Of a stretch of DNA of 64,000 nt, positions 16,871 through 25,814 are shown piece after piece. The stretch's first letter is position 1, and the number at the start of each line of letters is the position of its first letter. The notes beneath the pieces were generated by a model. The model searched no databases. It saw only the letters and a list, made by a program, of their open reading frames with translations, and was not told the origin of the DNA. Source of the DNA: Prevotella sp. (GTDB taxonomy: Bacteria > Bacteroidota > Bacteroidia > Bacteroidales > Bacteroidaceae); NCBI GenBank assembly GCA_017619755.1, contig JAFZRU010000018.1:29698-93697 (forward strand), in the 5' to 3' direction. The position numbers and the translations under genes are program-made.

Positions 16871-18061
16871 TTACTCACCAGCACCGTTTCTCAATGACCA
16901 GAAATCAGGTTCTTCTGCATACGCGCCTTTTAATCTGACATCAAGTTGATAGTCGTGTGCCCATGCCGTTCGCAACTTGCCTTGAGGCTTATATCTTTCA
17001 TCTATCCATTCGCACAGGTACATCTTTTCCTCCAACACCATTCTGCAACAAACCTTCTCGTCACAGTCGTTGAGCCACAAGCGTGCGTCTTTGCGTATAG
17101 GATGGTTGATGGAGAAATCCACGGATCTGAGGAAGAACCTGTATTCACTCGTGTTCAACGAGCATCCTACAAATCCAATCACGTGCTTGTGCGACGTGAG
17201 GCAACGGATGTTGGTGGGCAGGGCTGACGGTAGCGGAGTGAACAAACCACCCATCTCTGAACTAACCTGACGTCGTGCAAGTTCATACTCATATTCAGCC
17301 TTTGAAATGGCTCGTTGATGTATCAGACAACTATAATTGTAATACATGCGCTCGTCGCTACGGTCGATGTCGTACAACTTGAGTCGTCGGATATGCTGCC
17401 CTTCGTAATTGAGGCTTGTGCCAACCAAAATCTTCGAGCCTGTGGCATTCTTCCATCCCATCAAAGGAAACTGGTCGGGCTTATAGACTGGCACCATCAT
17501 TTGTGTGTCGAAATAGATGACGGTCGTGTAGTCAGGATGCACTTCCCATGTCTCGTCGTATGTCCATGAATAGTAATTCGTCTTGTTGGAATCAAAAGGA
17601 ACGTCGGGGTTGACAAGCACGTCGAGGTTGCTTTCCGGAGTGGCCTGCTCCACGTTCACACCTTCTATTCCCTCGGTGCGAAGTGGCTTCTGAGGCTCGG
17701 ATTCATAGACCTCCCCATCCACCTCGATATGCAGATAATATTCTGCATCAGGATTGAGGGCGCCAATCTGGCAGGAGTAATATCCATCGGTTTCCTGCGC
17801 CATGTATTCAGAGCCGTCACTCCCGTGTACAGACACTTTTGCTCCCTTCACCATCTGGGGCGTTTGCGAAGAGTTGACTTCCAGTGTACGCGACAGGATG
17901 AACTTGTTCATTTGGGAAGAACATATCGTGCCTTCCACCACAAGCATGTCGGAATACTCTGAGGAAATGTCTGCCTCGTATTCTTCCACACAGCCCGACA
18001 GTGAACATGCGCATGCCATCAGGCAAAGCACAAAATATAGTGATTTTATCCGTCTCATCAT
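16871..18061 (-). CDS. DUF4249 surface lipoprotein
   Basis: A 396-residue lipoprotein with signal MMRRIKSLYFVLCLMACACS and a lipobox around SLSGC (Cys 24). The following EEYEADISSEYSDMLVVEG and the DADGYYSCQ-like beta-sandwich segments fit the DUF4249 family, which is regularly encoded next to TonB-dependent receptors in Bacteroidota. It starts 3 bp after the receptor stop, so the two are cotranscribed and probably translationally coupled. By analogy with SusD-type partners it may form the lid or binding part of the receptor complex. The substrate is unknown. Confidence 0.87.
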   Translation of the reverse strand: MMRRIKSLYFVLCLMACACSLSGCVEEYEADISSEYSDMLVVEGTICSSQMNKFILSRTLEVNSSQTPQMVKGAKVSVHGSDGSEYMAQETDGYYSCQIGALNPDAEYYLHIEVDGEVYESEPQKPLRTEGIEGVNVEQATPESNLDVLVNPDVPFDSNKTNYYSWTYDETWEVHPDYTTVIYFDTQMMVPVYKPDQFPLMGWKNATGSKILVGTSLNYEGQHIRRLKLYDIDRSDERMYYNYSCLIHQRAISKAEYEYELARRQVSSEMGGLFTPLPSALPTNIRCLTSHKHVIGFVGCSLNTSEYRFFLRSVDFSINHPIRKDARLWLNDCDEKVCCRMVLEEKMYLCEWIDERYKPQGKLRTAWAHDYQLDVRLKGAYAEEPDFWSLRNGAGE

Positions 18062-18064
18062 CTC

Positions 18065-21043
18065 CTAATTGAATCGTATGTTAAGTGAAACAAAAGGAAT
18101 GGCAGTGCCAAACACAGATAACTTATACCCTTTCACTTGATCGCCTTCGGTGACATAATAGATCGAATAGGCGTTTTTGCGCGCAAGGGCATTATATACG
18201 CCTATGGAGAACGACGTGTGAAGAAAACTTGTCAGTTTGTGGGTCGGCTCTATGTTGAACGCAAGGTCCAAGCGCATGTAGTCTGGTATGCGGCATTTGT
18301 TACGCTCTGTATAGAAGGGCATGTATTTCTTATAATACGAGTCGTAATATTGGCCGGCGGGCAAGGTGGTCGGACGACCGGTGGCATAATTGAAGTTGCT
18401 CGAAAGGCTGTATCTCTCGGTAAACTTGTAGTTGAGCACGGCTTTCACCTCATGGGGCCTGTCATATTCTGCCGGGTACCAATCACCATTGTTCAGAGGG
18501 ATTGGTACACGCTTGTCGTCCTGACGGAGCAAGGAGCGTGAGAAGGTGTAACTGACCCATCCGTTCATCTTTCCTAAAGGCTTCTTCGCCTGTAGTTCTA
18601 TGCCGTATGCTTGTCCCTTGGTGGAAATGACATCGGTCTCAAGGTGGTGGTTCATCAGCAGTACCGCAGAACTGCGATAATTGAGATAATCGCTGATATG
18701 CTTGTAGTAAACCTCCGCAGAGAACTCATATATTTTGCTGGCAGTCTCATGGTAGATGCCTGCGGCAACCTGCCAGCCATTCTGGGGCTTGATGTTGAGG
18801 TCGGAAAGTTTCCATATATCAGTGGGAGACATGATCAATGTGTTCGACACTTTATGGATATATTGGTGCATCGTGTTGAAACCTGCCTTCAACGAAAGGT
18901 TTTCCTGTAGGGCATAGCGAGCCGACAGGCGCAGCTCGGGGGCATGGTAGGTCTTGATGACGCCAGTTTCATGGCGTGTCTCCATCAATGTTTCTTCTGA
19001 AGGAAGTTCACCGTCATGATAGATGTTCACGTCACGAGGACCAAGTGCGTTGAATATGGAATAGCGCAAACCAGCAGAAACCGACAGCTTTTCCGTGAAC
19101 GACCGCTCGTAGTCAATGTATGCCGCGCTCTCCAATGCCTTTTCCTTCTGCAGCTCATCTGTGTTGATGCATGATTCCTCACCTATTGGCTCATACTTGC
19201 CTGACTGCACGGTATAGTGTTGCATGGAGAGGCCGTAAGAGAGAGCCTGCTTTTCAGACAGTCGCTGGCGAAAATGCAATTTACCCCATAGCTGGTCGAT
19301 GCCGAAACTTAATCGGGCTGCCATGGTGGGTGCGTTCCTGTCCTCGTTGAAATAGTCGTAGTGGTCAAGTCCGGCAGAGAAAGTGACAGTCATTCTTTCA
19401 TTCAGCATGGAGCGCCACTCTGTGGAAACATTGCGGTTTTGATAGCCATATTTGTCCTTTGTGCTGAACGAGAACTTGTCATTGCTCCAATATCCATATA
19501 CCTTGAGGCGATGCATGTTGTTGAGCCTCCATGTCAGTACGCCACCAAGGTCATAGAAGTTCGCAGTACCGTTCTTGTAGCCGCTTTTCTCTGATAAATG
19601 ATCGAGAATCCAGTCACTATATGTCGTACGGCCATTCAACAGCAGTGATACATGGTCCTTTACAATTGGTATCTCAAGGTTCGCCTTGCTGGTGAGCGCA
19701 CCAATACTTGCCGTACCGGTGAGTTTCTGCATGTTCGCCTCCTTTGAGGTCACTTTCAATACACTGCTTATTCTGCCACCATATTCTACAGGAATACTTG
19801 ACTTGAACAGTTCCACATCCTCTACTGCATCTGAATTGAACGATGTGAATAGACCGAACAGGTGTGTTGGATTATACACCGTGCCTCCATTGAAAAGTAT
19901 GAGGTTCTGGTCTGTGGCACCTCCTCGCACATTATATCCGTTTGAAGCCTCTCCAACGGTTGTGACACCTGGCATGGTGAGCACGATCTTCATAATGTCC
20001 GACTCGCCCAAGGCTGATGGAATGTTCTTCAGGATTTGGGGCTTGAACTTCTCAGAACCTATCATCATGTTGTTCACTGCCGACTGCCGACCACCAACAA
20101 CGACTATCTCGGCAAGTTCCTGGTCGTCGGCAATACTTGCTCTTGCTTTCTTCGCCGGCACGAAATAAACCTTTGTTCTTTTCGAAGCAGCTGCCAATGC
20201 AATGGAATCATTGTCAAGAACAGGAATGCCGGCAACAAGCGTCGTGTCATCCATGGTTGTTTTTGAGGTCGTCGGCGGATTCGAGGGACTTCCTTCTGCC
20301 GTTCCCGAGTGAATCTCTTCCGATTCACGATTGGCTACATCGGAAAGAGGATGTGCATTGGGTCTTGGAGAGCTTGATATGCTTTCCACTAATTTCACAA
20401 GGCTTTTCTCACGCTTTTTCTTGGAGAAAGAGAGACGGTTTTTCTTTGCATACTGTTTGATTTGTCTCTTCTGTTCGGGAAATAGTCTTGCCACATCCGA
20501 TGCACGCTTCACATGATGCTTTTCTCCATCTGAGGTAATGAGCGTATAATACTCTTCGGTGCTCAGTGTCTTTAGATATTTCTTTCCTTCGACAGTCTTG
20601 TCATGGCCATAAACCATCCACACACTATGATAAAGACTAATGCCGTTGGAGTCCCCATCAGAAAGCAGGGCCGCAAATCGTGTGCTATCCTCTGGGTCAT
20701 GCACATATATGTGGCCATCCATCTCGAACCAATCAACGAATTCTTGCTCAGGAAGGCACAACACTCTTCCTTCAGGAGAAAGAACGACGACACATTGCTT
20801 CAGTTGGTCGAAACGAAGTTGCACGTTGTCATAAACCACACCGTGGTAGCTGACACGGCCTATATACATATTGGAATTGCCTTTATAATAAGGCATGTCG
20901 TGCCACAACGTCTTGGGGTACTGGGGTTCTATCGCCCCCACATAAAGGCGAGCAAAATCAGAAGCAGAGGAGAAATAATCCTGTGCTCCAACTTGCTGTA
21001 TCACTGCCATCATGCAGACAAGTACCAACCCAAATCTTTTCAT
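18065..21043 (-). CDS. TonB-dependent receptor with unusual N-terminal domain
   Basis: A 992-residue outer-membrane protein with a signal peptide (cleavage near VGAQD). Residues ~25-215 form a domain unlike the usual carboxypeptidase-regulatory sandwich: RVSYHGVVYDNVQLRFDQ, then LITSDGEKHHVKRASDVARL and a very basic stretch with KQYAKKNRLSFSKKK. A low-complexity Ser/Thr linker follows (~220-305). Then comes a TonB-box-like EIVVVGG and a standard plug (GVTTVGEASNGYNVRGG, NLILFNGGTVYNPTHLFGLF) and a 22-strand-type barrel. It is the main gene of a four-gene operon with a 32-aa peptide upstream and the DUF4249 lipoprotein downstream. Confidence 0.88.
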   Translation of the reverse strand: MKRFGLVLVCMMAVIQQVGAQDYFSSASDFARLYVGAIEPQYPKTLWHDMPYYKGNSNMYIGRVSYHGVVYDNVQLRFDQLKQCVVVLSPEGRVLCLPEQEFVDWFEMDGHIYVHDPEDSTRFAALLSDGDSNGISLYHSVWMVYGHDKTVEGKKYLKTLSTEEYYTLITSDGEKHHVKRASDVARLFPEQKRQIKQYAKKNRLSFSKKKREKSLVKLVESISSSPRPNAHPLSDVANRESEEIHSGTAEGSPSNPPTTSKTTMDDTTLVAGIPVLDNDSIALAAASKRTKVYFVPAKKARASIADDQELAEIVVVGGRQSAVNNMMIGSEKFKPQILKNIPSALGESDIMKIVLTMPGVTTVGEASNGYNVRGGATDQNLILFNGGTVYNPTHLFGLFTSFNSDAVEDVELFKSSIPVEYGGRISSVLKVTSKEANMQKLTGTASIGALTSKANLEIPIVKDHVSLLLNGRTTYSDWILDHLSEKSGYKNGTANFYDLGGVLTWRLNNMHRLKVYGYWSNDKFSFSTKDKYGYQNRNVSTEWRSMLNERMTVTFSAGLDHYDYFNEDRNAPTMAARLSFGIDQLWGKLHFRQRLSEKQALSYGLSMQHYTVQSGKYEPIGEESCINTDELQKEKALESAAYIDYERSFTEKLSVSAGLRYSIFNALGPRDVNIYHDGELPSEETLMETRHETGVIKTYHAPELRLSARYALQENLSLKAGFNTMHQYIHKVSNTLIMSPTDIWKLSDLNIKPQNGWQVAAGIYHETASKIYEFSAEVYYKHISDYLNYRSSAVLLMNHHLETDVISTKGQAYGIELQAKKPLGKMNGWVSYTFSRSLLRQDDKRVPIPLNNGDWYPAEYDRPHEVKAVLNYKFTERYSLSSNFNYATGRPTTLPAGQYYDSYYKKYMPFYTERNKCRIPDYMRLDLAFNIEPTHKLTSFLHTSFSIGVYNALARKNAYSIYYVTEGDQVKGYKLSVFGTAIPFVSLNIRFN

Positions 21044-21064
21044 GTTCCTATATTCCGCAACACT

Positions 21065-21163
21065 TTAGTTGAACAATTGTCCCATCTCTCGCTTCACCCC
21101 AACCCACGCACCATGTACTGCTACCATGAACAGTAAAATGAGGATGAATAATGATTGCTTCAT
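21065..21163 (-). CDS. 32-residue single-TM small protein heading the TonB operon
   Basis: The reverse strand from the ATG at 21163 reads MKQSLFILILLFMVAVHGAW, then 12 more residues ending in QLFN and TAA. A strongly hydrophobic helix follows a Lys, and the tail is short and basic. It lies 21 bp upstream of the receptor start and 40 bp downstream of the likely transcription start set by TAACTTTG at 21210-21217. So it sits exactly where a first operon gene would. It could be a leader peptide, a membrane microprotein, or a chance frame. Confidence 0.4.
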   Translation of the reverse strand: MKQSLFILILLFMVAVHGAWVGVKREMGQLFN

Positions 21164-21209
21164 AATCGATAGCATGTCTCCTTTTGGTCAGGGAAATAAT
21201 TTGAATGTG

Positions 21210-21217
21210 CAAAGTTA
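21210..21217 (-). promoter_or_regulatory. -7 box of the TonB/DUF4249 operon
   Basis: TAACTTTG on the minus strand matches TAnnTTTG. No clear TTTG stands at the -33 distance. Transcription would begin near 21203. Confidence 0.45.
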
Positions 21218-21368
21218 CAAAAAATCAGAGTTATACCATATTATGAGAGACAAAAAAAGAAAAATGTATCAAATTTCTCGTGAAGTGAATGCAAAAAAAA
21301 TCCCTATCAATGGATGCCAATAGAGATGGCCATTGGCGTCCATTGATGGGGATATGGATAACAGAACT

Positions 21369-21563
21369 TTAGTCTATGTCGAGGAAATCGTCATCATCTT
21401 GTTGCCAAACACTCATGATTTTCTCATCTTCGTGCTCATCATTATCTACGGCATAGCCACGGCGTTTTTCCTCCTCAATAGGGCTATCCGCAATAATATT
21501 TATTGGCTCCAGGAAAATCAATTCCGTGAATGGCGGTATGTATGTTTGTCTTTTCGTTTTCAT
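21369..21563 (-). CDS. 64-aa acidic small protein of the Prevotella/Bacteroides type
   Basis: Starts MKTKRQTYIPPFTELIFLEP and ends in a run of Asp residues. Small proteins beginning with a basic Lys-Tyr-x-x-P patch followed by a short beta-strand and an acidic tail are common next to secreted-protein genes in this group. It starts 15 bp after the large surface-protein gene ends, so it is the second gene of that transcript. No function is known. Confidence 0.5.
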   Translation of the reverse strand: MKTKRQTYIPPFTELIFLEPINIIADSPIEEEKRRGYAVDNDEHEDEKIMSVWQQDDDDFLDID

Positions 21564-21578
21564 ATTACCTCTCTTTCA

Positions 21579-24170
21579 TTATTTCACCACAAATTTCTTA
21601 CCTCTAACAATATAGATTCCCTTTTTCAGATGGTCACCAACGACTCCCACTTTGACACCTGACAAATTATAGACTGCGGTGTCTGCGGATACAGGGAGTG
21701 GCACAAACTCAGTCATATCAATATCACTAATACCTTCCCCATTGTCGATCACCCCGTCAAAAGCTATCTTCACTGATGACGACGAGTCATCAAAAATGCT
21801 GTGATCAAGTGTAATCCAACCTCTGAAGCCCTTGATGGGAGTGTCCTTGTTGATTTCATAAAACTTGCCACGACTCAACACGTATGAACCCTTGGGAGCA
21901 AAAATGCCATTAGCGGTAGAGCCCGTGTATATCCCATTGGTCACGGCAAATTCCGAGAAGCCAGGCGTGCGGACATAAGTCACATACGCATGTCCGTCAT
22001 TAGCATCATTATAGGACGAGACGGTATAATCCTCTGTATAATCATTCAAATCCACCACCTGATGCTCATAAGAACTCGAAGCCTCGGAATCCTCGGGATT
22101 CACAGAGAAGAAATTACGCCCCAGGCTATAAAAAGTCTTCTCTCTGCCAAGTGGGTCTTCACCCGTGATGGGGTCGGCTTTTGGCCATAACAGATAAAAT
22201 TTTCCTGGATGTACAACTGTATCAAGGGGGTTTACTGGCTTCAGTTCTACAGTCTTGAAGTCAATCACGTTTGAATTCCAGGACATGTTTCCGATGCTGT
22301 TCAATTCTGCAAGCACGGCATCTTCGCCAAAAGCACTCCTGACCTGCTCGCCTGTCAATGGTATGGGGCAGGAGAAAGAATTCCACATGTCTTTTTGGAG
22401 CGTTCTCTCTAAACTCACTGCTCCGCTGTATCTGCCATCGGGCTGGGCGCTTGGCCTTTCCTCAATCTTGGTTTCATCATACACTAAGTAATCCAAATCC
22501 TCCTCTTCCTCATACAAGAACACCGGAGCAAGACCCATGTATGAAATTTTGATGTCGTCTGCACACAGCCAGTCGGTATCATAATAATGTTTTTTGTTAT
22601 TTCTTGACTTATATGTCGTGCTTTTGGTCGCATAGTCTTTTCTGAAGCCCAATGTCAGCTTTTTATAAATTTCACCTTCCTCACCCTCTTGATTATAGTT
22701 TTGGGGGTCGATATAGATCAGGAACTTCCTGCGGTAATCATCGCTATGATATGTCAGCACTTTCCCCATGTTAATGTTAAATGCTTCATTATCCCTTTCG
22801 TAATTACCCGCAAAATTAATGTTATCATAGATGTCAACCTCACTGTTGGCTGTTTTATGCACCAATTCAACTTCCCCATAACCATAGCGGGCACGAATAT
22901 TGGACTGCATTTGTTCCTGTGTTAAAGTGACACCACCCGCCTGGGCATACATGTATGCCTTATGGTTGGATGGGCCAAAATTGATGCCACAACCCTCAAT
23001 TTGATACCATCCTGGCTGCGGCAGTTTGAAAGTTACCGAGACAGTTCCAATGCCTTCGAAAGACATGAAGCCAAACTTGGCATTTTTCGCATTTCTAATA
23101 TCTTGAAAAGCTTTCTTCAACCTGACAGGAGCATCCCACGCCTCATTGAAAAATTTACCCTTTTGGTTATTATTTCTTTCAGATTCCCCCCAAGTAAATC
23201 CATATCTTCCTTCTCCTTGGGCTGGAGTGGTGGAGGTTGGTGATACTACCCAAAAGGAATCAAAATCTTTTGAATTACGGGTGAAGTCACGGTCGGGTAC
23301 CAAACTGGACACACTTGGATTGAGCCCTATTACTTCTTCGGTCAAAATGCGGAGGAACTCCTCTTTGGAAATGATACGCCACTGATACAGTTCCTTGATG
23401 GGAACCATGTCACCATTGACTAATACCTCCGTATCATTTTCATAAGGCAATATCTCATTGGGACTGGTTGCCTGCCCTGCTGTGGTCCAACAACTACGGT
23501 CATCGTCAAGATGGACGTAAAATCCACACCCTTTGTCATTAGTACCTCCATTTGTTCCTCCGTATTCGGTGGTGCCATCACTGCACCATTCACCATAGCC
23601 AGCACCCAAATAGAATTTCAGATCTTTCACCTTCTTTTTTAGATAATTCTTGTTGGAGTTTTCGTGCTGTTGATACATATAATAGGTGTGGTATTCCGAG
23701 TTGGGATCCGTTTCTACTCGCACGAAAGACCATTTCTCATAATCCTTATTTCCATCTAAAATAGTGGTAAAACTATAGTCGCTCGCCCTTGTCCATCCTT
23801 CTCCCCTGGTCACCGTGGGAACATTGCAAATCAGAGAGCGTTTATTATTATTCGTTTGTTCTGCAATTCCAGACTCAATGTGTCCTTTTGTTTCGCTATC
23901 CCTATACAACATCATCTGGCGTCCGAAATCCTCGAAAAACAAACGGGCTTCCATTCCCCACATGCCACCCTCTATCACGAAACGGCCTGTTCCCACGTTA
24001 TAGAGGTAAATCTCTTGAGGAGTTGATGACGAATTTTGCAAAAAGGCTTCCACGTCAATACCTTTCCAATGCCTACTCGTGGAATGGGCATGGGTAGTTT
24101 GAGCGTAAAGGCAGTTTGCGTGAACCAAAGTCAGCAAAACTATTGTAATATTCAAAAGAATTCTTTTCAT
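21579..24170 (-). CDS. Large secreted cell-surface protein with C-terminal sorting-like tail
   Basis: An 863-residue exported protein (signal peptide cleaved near LYAQT). The mature part contains several beta-rich modules I cannot name: a glycan-binding-like domain near KLPQPGWYQIEGCGINFGPS, and a later segment with GKFYLLWPKADP and FAPKGSYVLSRGKFYEI. The last ~30 residues follow the pattern VYNLSGVKV-x-HLKKGIYIVRGKKFVVK. This is the tail commonly seen on Prevotella/Bacteroides surface proteins and related to type IX secretion C-terminal domains. It has its own consensus promoter at 24215-24246. It is probably an adhesin or glycan-binding protein. No enzyme motif is visible. Confidence 0.72.
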   Translation of the reverse strand: MKRILLNITIVLLTLVHANCLYAQTTHAHSTSRHWKGIDVEAFLQNSSSTPQEIYLYNVGTGRFVIEGGMWGMEARLFFEDFGRQMMLYRDSETKGHIESGIAEQTNNNKRSLICNVPTVTRGEGWTRASDYSFTTILDGNKDYEKWSFVRVETDPNSEYHTYYMYQQHENSNKNYLKKKVKDLKFYLGAGYGEWCSDGTTEYGGTNGGTNDKGCGFYVHLDDDRSCWTTAGQATSPNEILPYENDTEVLVNGDMVPIKELYQWRIISKEEFLRILTEEVIGLNPSVSSLVPDRDFTRNSKDFDSFWVVSPTSTTPAQGEGRYGFTWGESERNNNQKGKFFNEAWDAPVRLKKAFQDIRNAKNAKFGFMSFEGIGTVSVTFKLPQPGWYQIEGCGINFGPSNHKAYMYAQAGGVTLTQEQMQSNIRARYGYGEVELVHKTANSEVDIYDNINFAGNYERDNEAFNINMGKVLTYHSDDYRRKFLIYIDPQNYNQEGEEGEIYKKLTLGFRKDYATKSTTYKSRNNKKHYYDTDWLCADDIKISYMGLAPVFLYEEEEDLDYLVYDETKIEERPSAQPDGRYSGAVSLERTLQKDMWNSFSCPIPLTGEQVRSAFGEDAVLAELNSIGNMSWNSNVIDFKTVELKPVNPLDTVVHPGKFYLLWPKADPITGEDPLGREKTFYSLGRNFFSVNPEDSEASSSYEHQVVDLNDYTEDYTVSSYNDANDGHAYVTYVRTPGFSEFAVTNGIYTGSTANGIFAPKGSYVLSRGKFYEINKDTPIKGFRGWITLDHSIFDDSSSSVKIAFDGVIDNGEGISDIDMTEFVPLPVSADTAVYNLSGVKVGVVGDHLKKGIYIVRGKKFVVK

Positions 24171-24214
24171 TTAATCATGAGTTAAGTTAGATTAGGATAA
24201 TGGCTTAAACCTTA

Positions 24215-24246
24215 CAAAGTTATTGCATTATTTTTTAATATCCAAA
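24215..24246 (-). promoter_or_regulatory. Consensus promoter of the 863-aa surface protein
   Basis: TTTG (24246-24243) is followed by a 20-bp spacer and TAACTTTG (24222-24215) on the minus strand, an exact consensus match. The predicted start is near 24208, giving a ~38-nt leader. Confidence 0.65.
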
Positions 24247-24337
24247 CGTATCATAGCCATTTAACGTTTTTTGTGTTGTAATTGATTGGCCTTAACAACT
24301 TTTATATGGCAAGTGGCTTGCGGTAATCTATTCGACT

Positions 24338-24476
24338 TGTACGAATGAAACGGCCTGCAAGGCCAACGAGATACCAGCCCAGGGCAACGCCCTGGGTTAA
24401 TAACGGAGTAGATTACGCCCTGACTGGGCAAAAGCATTATAGATGTCATAATGCTTTTGCCTTTTCCAAGGGGTTG
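24338..24476. repeat. Large palindromic dispersed repeat, copy C (truncated)
   Basis: It opens with ACGAATGAAACGGCCTGCAAGGCC, which is the reverse complement of the right end of copy E. It then continues with the ordinary left arm (ACGAGATACCAGCCCAGGGC) and the GGGCAAAAGC/GCTTTTGCC hairpin, and stops at the stop codon of the dockerin gene at 24477. The ends of the two arms are thus exchanged relative to copy E. Confidence 0.7.
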
Positions 24477-25388
24477 TTAATTGGCATCATCTGAATGATC
24501 TCCACCTATGGGGTCATCACCATTTGGGTCTTCCACCACATTCAAGTTAATGCTTACCGACTGCCCGGTCATCGTATCGGTGACAGAGACTGACCCGCCA
24601 GCACCACTGATGTCACTGATGCAGATACTTGAATCCGAAACAGCCACTTCCATGTCCTCCTCATTGTAGTATTCAACTTGGTAGTTTCCACTGCCAGAAA
24701 TGATGTTCACGCAGTCGGAGCCACCCTTGAACACGGTCAATTCCGAACAATCCACTTCAAAAATATCATAGACCGTGACATTGATATAGGCCGTGCCTTG
24801 CCACTCGTTGTCGTACACCGTGATTGTCGCAGAGCCAACCCCCAAGCCTGTCACCACAACGGATGTTCCGTCAAATGAAGCATCAGCAACCTCCGGGTCT
24901 GAACTTTCAAAATCATAGTTTCCACTACCTGACACTACCTCTATCGCATAATCTTGCCCAATGGCCAAGTTCACGTCACCCCCATCCATATCCAGTACAA
25001 ATTCTTCATAGATGACAACATATATTTCCGCTGTGCGACCGGTTTGGTAATCGGTCACGGTGACCGTCACATCCCCTGCTTTCAAGGCTGAAAAGTAGAT
25101 GACATTGTCACTGAGCGAGACCTCCACCACTTCCGGGTCGGAACATACCACAGAATACTCCCCACTGCCGGAGGTGATTTCCACAGAACTATCGTCATAC
25201 ACGTGCATTTCAACGTAGTCGCAGCACACCTCCAATTTGGTGTCGCCATTGAGTATGATGTCCACTAATGATGTCACATCGGAGATGGTCACCTTACCGT
25301 CCCCATTCACATCTCCCCTGATGGGGCATTGTGCGCTTGCCGAGAAGGCAAGAGTGGCAAAAACCAAAAAAGTAAATAATTTCTTCAT
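24477..25388 (-). CDS. Secreted dockerin-like protein with three Ig-like repeats
   Basis: A 303-residue exported protein (signal MKKLFTFLVFATLAFSASAQ). Directly after it is a dockerin-type Ca2+-binding motif, RGDVNGDGKVTISDVTSLVD, here at the N terminus. Three Ig-like (BIG2-type) repeats of about 75 residues follow, each opening with a (V/I)(I/T/V)SGSGnY segment and containing DPEV or equivalent: ITSGSGEYSVVCSDPEV, VVSGSGNYDFESSDPEV and IISGSGNYQVEYYNEED. The tail is acidic with GGDHSDDAN. It is probably surface or matrix exposed. A cohesin partner is not visible here. Confidence 0.75.
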   Translation of the reverse strand: MKKLFTFLVFATLAFSASAQCPIRGDVNGDGKVTISDVTSLVDIILNGDTKLEVCCDYVEMHVYDDSSVEITSGSGEYSVVCSDPEVVEVSLSDNVIYFSALKAGDVTVTVTDYQTGRTAEIYVVIYEEFVLDMDGGDVNLAIGQDYAIEVVSGSGNYDFESSDPEVADASFDGTSVVVTGLGVGSATITVYDNEWQGTAYINVTVYDIFEVDCSELTVFKGGSDCVNIISGSGNYQVEYYNEEDMEVAVSDSSICISDISGAGGSVSVTDTMTGQSVSINLNVVEDPNGDDPIGGDHSDDAN

Positions 25389-25497
25389 TGATGATAGTTA
25401 TTAAAGTTAAACAAAATAGTGCATGATTGAGGGTGAGTTAAATTAGTTTAGTTTACGATGAAGGCGAGATATGTGCCTACATATCACTTCTGTTTTG

Positions 25498-25527
25498 CAA
25501 AAATACAACATTTTTCTGAAACGACAA
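25498..25527 (-). promoter_or_regulatory. Promoter of the dockerin/Ig-like protein
   Basis: TTG (25527-25525), 19-bp spacer, TATTTTTG (25505-25498) on the minus strand. The leader would be about 100 nt. Confidence 0.55.
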
Positions 25528-25581
25528 TCATCTCATTATGTTTTTAACACTAACCATGAAAGGTGTAACTGTCCATCGAAT

Positions 25582-25710
25582 CGCAATAGTAGTCGCCTTC
25601 GTCGACCGTTGGTTCTCGCCGAAAGCGACTACTATTTCATTTAATTCCTAACGCCAAGAGGTCGATGTTCACGTAGGGATTTACTTCATGTAAATCCTAA
25701 CGCCAAGAGG
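25582..25710. repeat. Hairpin repeat cluster on the left side of the defence locus
   Basis: Bases 25582-25632 form AGTAGTCGC...GCGACTACT around CGTCGACCGTTGG. Bases ~25638-25660 are a half unit ending CCTAACGCCAAGAGG. Bases 25667-25710 are a full 44-bp unit, GTTCACGTAGGGATTTACTT then CATGTAAATCCTAACGCCAAGAGG, with a GGATTTAC-TTCAT-GTAAATCC hairpin. The same half-plus-full arrangement recurs in the same orientation at 37250-37329. The gap 25389-25814 holds nothing else apart from the promoter at 25498-25527. Confidence 0.75.
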
Positions 25711-25814
25711 CCAATACAGGGAAAATAATGCTTTGCCATAATCATTTATGGCAAATGCCAAGGCTCCTTTCTCGATTTGCTTGATTTCCATTGTTATGAC
25801 TGTAAATCATTATT

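Noticed and set aside
25582-25710. CRISPR-like short repeats beside the defence locus
   Set aside because: The units are few, irregularly spaced, palindromic and separated by other repeats, with no unique spacers of constant length and no cas genes.
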